From contig NC_092577.1 of the NCBI RefSeq assembly GCF_037975245.1, positions 35,210,898 to 35,274,897 on the forward strand: a stretch of 64,000 bases of DNA. Reading direction: 5' to 3'. The DNA is from Apostichopus japonicus (taxonomy: Eukaryota; Echinodermata; Holothuroidea; Aspidochirotida; Stichopodidae). Numbering within the stretch: the first letter of the stretch is position 1; each line of letters opens with the position of its first letter. Below, one piece after another: positions 39,601 to 48,600 of the stretch. Under the pieces are notes generated by a model. It was not told the DNA's origin. It saw nothing but the letters and a program-made list of their open reading frames with translations, and did not search any database. The position numbers were made by a program, and so were the translations under genes.

Positions 39601-42600
39601 TCACGAAATATAGATATTACTTTAGTTAAAATATGAATACATAATAATGCTTGCTTTCTTCATTCCATAAATCTGTGTTTGAAGTTTTCTGAGTTTTGTC
39701 TTATATATTATTGGAAGGATCTCTGAAATGTTTCTTAACTTCAGGTTGGTAGCTAAGACGCTCTTGCACATAGCATTCAATGTAAACCATTTTATGGAAT
39801 GTTTCAGTTGCGTGCCACGGGTAATTAACAATGACGAATCACCTTACCTCACTCAATCTGATGGTATCAAACTTTGTGTGGTAGAAAATATTCAGAATTA
39901 GTTATTAACAGTTTATAAATTTCATAGAAAGGCATTTTGTAATATAATGATAACTACAGTTATACTCCTGCAACTGGCTAACAGTAGATAATTTGCTTGT
40001 TAATGTGTTCTGTTCGGAGAAGGTTGCCAGCTGGACCCCAACCAAATTTACTTCGCTCCTCGCTTACCTGTCTCCCCACAACCATAGCACCCTCATTCTA
40101 CTGCGCCTAGAATGTCCTGGTAACCTTTTAACACTGTGCACCCTCTATGACTGGCTCCTCCGGTCACCGCCCTCCCTTCTCATTCTACCAACCAACTGTT
40201 AATCTTGTCTGACTTTCCTATTTTCTTTTTTAACTTTTTCAGATTATTAAAGAGAGAGTAGAGCTACACAATGCGAAAGAAATGTTTGCTTGGAACCATC
40301 CGCCGGGAGGCTTGCTCATCCATCCATCATTTAGCTATCACCGAGCTGCCTTCCCATTCTTTGCCCTCCATGAGGGCGCCCCACCATCGGAGAAGTTCAC
40401 GGCGGTGATCTTGGCCAGGACGCCGATCATATCCATCTCTGCCCCCATCATGAGACTGATGTCAAATGTCGCTGAATCCAACTATGCAGCCAAGGTAGTA
40501 CCATACTCATCTGGCTAGGAATTACAAAATATTTACTACCCCATTGTTTAAATTTGTTCAAATATTTATTACTATTTGAGAGCGTGGTGGCCAATTGGCT
40601 AAGGCATAGGACTCGTGATCCAAGGATTGCTGGTTCGATTCCTGCCTAGTTCATTACGTTGGGTCCTTGGGCAAGATGCTCTATCTCAACTTGCCTCTCT
40701 CCACCCAGGGGTTAAATGGGTACCTGTGAGGTAACTTGTCATTGGGTGCAGTATATAACTGCTGCCGACTGGAGGGATTGTCTCTGGGACAGGTTATCAT
40801 TGACCAGGGGTAATATAACTTCTGTAAAGCGCTTTGAGACCTATTGCTGGTATAAAGCGCTATATAAAATGCAAATAAAATTATTATTATTTGGGAAATA
40901 TGGATAAGCAGACAGAAAAATTGTCAGACATTCAGACAGATAAACTATCCGTGTCATCTTGATATTGACAAATATTTTATATTTTTTTGGAAAAGCGTGG
41001 GGGGGGGAAGGGGGTAGGGGGAAGGGGGTAGGAATGAACAGACAGACATTCAGACTCACAGACGGCATCATGTTATTGTAAAATTATTTGATCCTTTGGG
41101 GGATTGCTGGACCGACGACAGTCATTCTGACTTTTAAAAATTACTGCTGTTAAATTTAGAAAACCAAATTATAAATAAAGAAAAATCAATCTTGTTATCC
41201 TTGAAAGAGACAGCAAACAGAATTAGGGGAGCAGGAAGACTTGAGAAAATTCAAGACGGTTTTAGATCCATCTTTAAAAGATGTGAAAATTAAATTTTTG
41301 CCCGTGTGTAATTCCCAAGTGGATAAATCATCATTATGTATCGCTGAAGCAGCAATATTGAAGACTATAATTCTTTTACAGTTTGTTTGAAGGGAAATTT
41401 TTTTGACTTAAATCAGGCTTTAATGAAAAGTCAACCGTGTTTGAACTGTGAATGGCCTTAAGATTTGCAAGAGATGTTTCTTGCAAAAGAGAGTTTATAA
41501 TGGAACGTATAGTTTGTTTTCTTGAATTCACCAGAAGTCTTCTGGACTGAGCCAGTCTTCAAGGAGGTTATAGACGTGAATAGCTGCTATGCATATTCAT
41601 GAGCTGTCAACTGTAAAAACTGATATTTCAACAACAAAAATTGTTTTGTTAAGTTGTTTGTTTTTCATCGTTTGAGAAGTTTTAGAAATGATGATTGGGA
41701 GATCATTGAAGCGAGACAGTAAAGTTACTTGAAACCTCTGAAAATGCTTGAAAACTTACCATTTGATCACGCCACTGTGAAGATTTGACTGATTTGACTA
41801 ATCGCACCATCTTCATAACCTGCTTTTTAAAATGTAACTATTGGAAGTTTGTTTCTTGTTTTACTGGAAGGGAGAGTGTGTGGGGGGGGTGGGGAGGGGA
41901 GAGCTACAAGTCTTTTTTTTCTTCTGAAAAGACCAAAGAAAGAAACAATTTGGTATGTTACTTCCTTCAAGTAATGTGTTGTCTGCCTATAAAAAGTTGT
42001 TGGTTGTAAAAACTGGAAGTCATTTTCCTAACCTCTCATCCAAATTTCTGTCTAAGCCTACCCTTTGAACTTTATAACTATCAATAAATGAACAAAAACA
42101 TTTTCCAAATAAGTATATAAATAGGTGGCTGGCTTTTGACCTCATCAAGTTGTTAAGGTGATAGTTCTCTTAAAACACAGGAAAGGAGGGTGCTAAGGGG
42201 GGGGGTGGGGGGGTGGTGGAGTGAAACCACCTGGGAATCGATCTGTTGAGGAATGTATGCAATAAATGTTTTTTGTGATCTAGAAATATCTCAAGATGTT
42301 GTGTTTATTTTTTAATGGTTTTTCTTTATGTCTGTAGGTTGTCATTATATGGCAAGTTGGCAAACCCCTGCCATTGAAGGAGAGGTGGCCAGATCTCAAA
42401 GTACCCCTGGCTGTTATCGAATCCGATCCTAAGGTACAGTAGGCAATTTGATTATTACCAAATTGGTTATTCTTTTCTTTTTTTTTGAAAGGCTTGAAGA
42501 GTGTTTTGTTTTCATTTTATTACAAGTAGTTTTATACATGTATAAGTGCAAATATTAATGTTTTTGGATGCAAGGGGTTGGTGCATAATGTAGATTTTTG

Positions 42601-45600
42601 AAGGCAACAGTTGGTGTTGTTGGACGGGTGGTGCTTTGACCAGCAGTTTCCCAAGGTTTCCTGAGACAAGACATCAAGACCATTCAAATTTGAGGTGCCC
42701 ATGCGAAATGTTCCGTTCTCATCGACAGACACCCAACTAGAAATAACGGACGCTCCTTCGTCTGAGGCGTCCGTAGGAATCTTCCTCCGAACTTTCAACT
42801 CACATTCAAAATGCAGACATTTGCCTATAAACAACTGCCAAAAATATCAATTCCTAGAAACAAAAAATATGTCTTACAGTATGTAACCAAAGTGTGAAGG
42901 TTTTAATACAGAATATCATACTTACAAATTTTTACCGGTTCGATATCCGTGTGTATAAGTTTTGGGTATATGAAGTTTTAAGTACAAAGGACATTGCTTG
43001 TCAATGAAGCCTGTCTGTGCAGCCTTGTTGACCACCACTCCAATTCAAATTTTTCCTCAAAACGTTTAGTATTAATTTCCTAGGCCTAATGTGGGCTTGA
43101 TAACTGGGCATTATTTCCCCCTCTTGCCTGCCGGAGTGAAAAGGCTACTTTACGGGGAATTCCCATCCCTACAAAGCTCATTTGTAATTGCAGTTTGGCC
43201 AGTATCAAGTATGTCCAGCTGCTCGTGTACCTGAAACTACAACTAATCTAGACCATTTGATATTTGTTTGTTTTTCTGACAATGGGGATACCAATATTTC
43301 ATGCTAGATTTGATAGCTACAGTAATATTTATAAGATATACTTCCTGTTGCTGAAGTAAGTTTTCAAATTTTGTTGAATCTTAATAAACTGAATGAATGT
43401 TGGAGGGAGTAACAGTGAGCCTGTTTATACTGTAAATAGCATTCTCCAAGGATGTTGTTTGAGATAAAAGACGTTGCCTAGCAAAGATCTCATATAAAGC
43501 TTCAACTTCTGAATTTATGTTCCCTGGGGTTGGCTTTCTAGAGCCTTTGAATATTCCATGAACAGTTCCCTCTAACTGGAAAAGAACTCATCATCATATT
43601 TAATTGGATTTTTGGAGCTGAGCAACATTGATTCCTCTTCTTGTATTCTATTAAGTAATTAGTCTTTCTCACTTCTGCTTAACAAAAGTATTAAAACCTG
43701 ATCTGCAACTTGGAAGAATAGTTGAGACCTTTTTAATATTTATCGTAGATCTAAAACGGCAAAACAACAAAATAACGCTCCACAATCTTGAGCATATTGT
43801 GTGTGTACAGTACTGATTTAATTTACAGGTTGAGAGGGAAAAACATTTGAAACTTTACCACAAACCCCCCAAAATTTAAAATTGTACAAAACATAGTTGT
43901 GAAATCGTGGATTCACTTTGTCCAGACTTCCCAAAACTGTTTCAAAGGCTTCTGGTTGCTCTTGTTTCCAAAACAGACACTTCCTACAGGTAGGTTGAAT
44001 ATATCAATGCAAGGTGAATCAGTAATGTCACCATTTCTTTGGGGGGGGGAGGGGAGAGGGGGAGGAGGGGAGAAGGGGGAGGTCATTTTCTGAAATTGTG
44101 CCTTTCTACTGGCAAACGGCAAAATCCACTGAAATTTAGACAGCAACTGACCTGATTTTCTAGGCATGGAAGTTTTATTTTCTAGAAAATTTTATGTTGA
44201 AGTTTGATGAATGTTTTCAGTTGAAATGGTGCAGTAGCTTTTGTAACTACGGAAATATGCAACTCACAATGATCGTTATGAAATATGCACATAAATATTC
44301 CGAAACTTTAACAAAAAAATTACATAAAAAGCGTTTCAATCTTTGAATGTTGTAGACATTTTACGATATCTATCAATTGAAGGCATTTCTCACTAGTTAT
44401 AGATCCTGTATTGCTTTCATAATTAACCCCAAAACTCAATTTTCACGTCCACATTTTTGTTGAACTCAGTTCAACTGTCCCAGGTATTTCCCCTATTGGC
44501 AATTTATCTCATTGTTCGTAGCTTAATTGAGTAATTAATAATTAATTATATCTCTAAGGAACCACCAAGTGTAGTGTCATTCACATACATGTATCTGTTT
44601 CATTTCCGATGATAAATTCCCTTCAACAAACATTAACTGTTTCTATATATAGTCAGTAAGGGTATAAGTTAATTTATAAGTTAATTAATCATTCCTGCAA
44701 GTTCTTTGTCTAATTGTCTCAGAGTCTCATTTCTAAAACAAAAGGATGGGAAAAATTCCCACCTTTTTGCTTTGGCTTTTAGTCTATCAGCAAATAAAGG
44801 TTCTTTATTTTATACAGTATGTATGTAATGGTACAGTTTCCAATAAAGAATTTCCTTCCTATCGGGGGGAATATTAATAAAAGTGATTCACCATATATTC
44901 ACTCATTACGGAACCGTTCAGCTATAAATGTTCTTTGCAGGTGTGTGACCTTTGACCTTCACAGAATTACAATAGGTAACCCACAGTTCCATGTACGTAC
45001 TGTATACACAGTAAAATGAGGGGCAAGTTCCTGATCTATTTAGGGATGGCAAGAGTCTCCCCCCTATTACAAAGCTTACTGTTGGTAATATAATGAACCG
45101 AAACCTAAGTGGGAAATCAATCTGTTTGTATACATTTTGAAACCTGAGCAAAGAAAATTGTCTAGAACAGGATGTGTAACGATGACCTCAGAATTTACAA
45201 GTCCGGTCCTGTCCCTTCTTGAGGTGTCGATCCCAGCTCTACAACCATGTGTTGAGTGACAATTCCCCTTTTATGTAGCAGTTTGTTTGATCATTCAAAA
45301 TTCATTCTGTTAGGTAACAGTATCTGTCAGATACAGCAGGATATGTGCACGCCCAAACCCGGTAGTCAAAGTAATCGGGAGGAAAAAAAAAATGGTATTT
45401 CAAATCGAAATTGAAGGTCAGCACAATTTATGTCATAATAGCAAGTAGAAAAAGTGTCAACCAAAATTGTATCAGACGTTAAGATCACATTTTGTCATAA
45501 AAATTTCCAACAAGTCTCCTCCAAGCTTCCTACAAATATCCAAGCATATTTTAATACGAGGTGGTGTCTCTGTAAGGGGGGTTGGGAGAGTGGAGGGGGA

Positions 45601-48600
45601 CAGAGGGATGGGGGGGTTATTATAACAACTATAGGAAGGATGGAAAGACGAAGGAGATGAGTGTGTGTAGATAATAAATACTCTAACACTCTAGCATTTC
45701 TGTATTTCCCGTTGTTGGTATTCTTACAGAAATATTAACCTTCAAATGTTCAAATTGTAAGTTATTTGTCCCTTAGCCAAAGTTTCCCTGGAAATTGCAT
45801 ATAAACATACCACCTCTACTGTGTGGTACATCCTGATGACATTGACGGCCTAATGGTTCCACTATAAATGTCTTAATACCCTCCTCCTCCCCTCCCCCCC
45901 CCCATCAATTTGTGCTTCAGAATTGACAAGCAATTACCATGACGAAAGAGATCACAAATTCTCTCTCTCTGTCTCTTTCCTTATGAGCTGATGGATATTT
46001 AAGCTTTTGTTTTGTCAATAAGCCTGAAAACCTCCCTGAATTGGATTACAGATTGCAATAACAATGTGTCAGCGTTACCAGTTGGATGTTTATTCCCTAC
46101 CTCCTGATTGGTCGGTTTCACCGGAGGTGGCCTCCCTTTCTGTAACCGATATCTACAGCTTCTGTAATTTAACTGGAACATTTGACCTTTTCCATCAAAT
46201 TCATTTCAATATAAAGTGTCTGGCAAATTGACAGTAATGTATTACTAATGTTATTGCTCCATATTTCCAGTTTTCTTGTTTTATCTTTGTGTTTTTGTTC
46301 TTTTTGCCTTCTTGCTTTCTAGTAGTCTTGTCGTGCATTTAATGAGTCTCGTTTGTGTCCCTGTTTACTAGAAAATAAACTTTGCTCATTTTCTTTGCTC
46401 TCCAAGAAAGAGAGAAACCTTAGACAGCGGTCTGGTTTGTGCCAGAAATTGCCAGGGCTAGATTTTCAAGTTATCTCTGTCCCAGTATGTCGAACTCTTT
46501 CCAGACAACTCAGGGAATAGAGCTCAAATCAGAGTCAGTGTGGGAAGACCCCTCGGGGGGTTGTGTGTTTAATCAAGATGGTTTGTAGTTGTACCCTTTC
46601 CAGGGTAAAAAATTTATGTTCCTCTCAGAGTTTTCTGTAATTTGTATTTTCATATCATTGTTTCTTTGTACCTATTATTTACTTCGCTCCTCGCTTACCT
46701 GTCTCCCCACAACCTTAGCACCCTTGTTCTACCCTACCTAGAATGTCCTGGTAACCTTTTAACCCTTTTAACCTTTTTTTGTAGTGATGAGGAACTGATT
46801 AGGGAATATGTTTGAGAAAATAATGGATGCAAAAAGAAAAGAAAAACGATAGAAACAACAAAGTAAATAAAAAGGAGAAAAGGGAATTCCCCTTCTTACC
46901 CAAACTAAACTAAACGGAATAATAAAGAATAAACAAGAATAAATAAGAGGCCACTCAGGACTTGTTTGCTGACTTTTCTGTCTTGCTGACTTTTCTGTCA
47001 GGACTGTTTACTGACTTTTTGTTTGCTGACAATTTATGTTCCTGTTGACGATCAGTTTGTAAATTTATATAAATGATATAAAGCAAAAGGAAACTTTATC
47101 ATTACTGAATATTTTTAAATTTTCTTTAACTAAAAGTTGAAGAACAGGCAGATGGGGAAAAGATGCTCATATTCTAGTTTTTATTTAAATTAATAATTAA
47201 TAATTCTACTAAATCGTATTTATTTATTTTGGCCTAAAAACTCTTGCATTTCAGAGTTAAAGGAGATATTCTGTTGGCTGAAGTTGATTTTATTATCAAA
47301 CAAAATTGTGGAAATTTTTTGTGGACGTTTAAAACCACACCTTCATATCTATTTGTATGCCGTAGATTTAAGTTTCTTTGCAAATCTGGTGATATTTTTG
47401 TAAATTGCATCTGGCAACAGTAGAGGGAGTGATGTCATCATGGCAAATTTAAGTCATTAGATAGCAGAAGAGAAAATTCTTTTTTCTACAATTTAGTAAA
47501 ATTTTAACTATAGAGATAATTAACAGTTGTGTAAACATTCCAATTGTATTACAGACAAAGGATAAATAATAACATAAATAAATATATAAATATAAAAAGA
47601 TTATAAAATGAAAGTAAGGCTAATTTAGTAGAATTCTAACTATAGAGATAATTAACAGTTGTGTAAAACATTCCAATTGTATTACAGATAAAGGATAAAT
47701 AATAACATAAATAAATATATAAATATAAAAAGATTATAAAATGAGAGTAAGGCTAATTAAGTAGAATTCTAACTATAGAGATAATTAACAGTTGTGTAAA
47801 ACATTCCAATTGTTTTACAGATAAAGGATAAATAATAACATAAATAAATATATAAATATAAAAAGATTATAAAATGAGAGTAAGGCTAATTAAGTAGAAT
47901 TCTAACTATAGAGATAATTAACAGTTGTGTAAACATTCTAATTGTATTACAGATAAAGGATAAATAATAACATAAATAAATATATAAATATAAAAAGATT
48001 ATAAAATGAAAATAAGGCTATTTTAAAGAACCTCCGTAGTGGCGATGTCACAGACCACACACTGTGATCCAATTCTTGGAGTATAAAGTAATTTAGGGTT
48101 TTAGCTCTAGCCAAAATAGGTTACATTTTATCAAATATATTTGGAGTTACAGACAAGCTTTTTGAGATTGTTTTTTTCAACTAAACAATGTGGAATAGTC
48201 TTCTCTTTCCAATTTAATATAATTGTGACATTTTCTGCCACGCTAAGATCCTGTTTTAATATTAACCACACAAGCAAAAATACAGAACATAACTCCATAG
48301 AATGTTTGCCCTTTTAAATTCTTTCCTGAAAAGAATACTTGATCGACAACGTCGATGAAATAATTACATTGCTACGTAATTTCAGTATTAAACAAGAAAT
48401 GTCAAAACATTTTCTTCATAATTTGCAAAATGCTGCGTTGAGAGATTTTTTTTGTTTCTTTTTGATTTGTGTCAAAACATGACACTTTTAATAAATCCTG
48501 AACACACAGTTGGCTTGCTGACATTTTATATTTAAATTGACAGTGAAGTAAGTTTGTGTGATCATGTGTTTACTTTTTGAAATTTATGTCAAGAAACATT

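Larger units (their letters stand above)
37643..40242 (+). other. EXT1 intron (2.6 kb)
   Basis: Contains a 20-bp minisatellite (37810-38180) and a family A copy (40047-40192). An open frame of 114 codons at 38655-38999 ends in a CCCCTTC repeat. It has no recognised domain and no family support. Confidence 0.85.

Noticed and set aside
40578-40650. Possible tRNA gene
   Set aside because: It has an A-box-like and a good B-box sequence but does not fold as a full tRNA, and is followed by a SINE body and an ATT tail.
42532-42834. 100-codon - strand frame inside an EXT1 intron
   Set aside because: No recognisable motif. A CpG-containing core made it look coding, but neither splice sites nor a family could be named.
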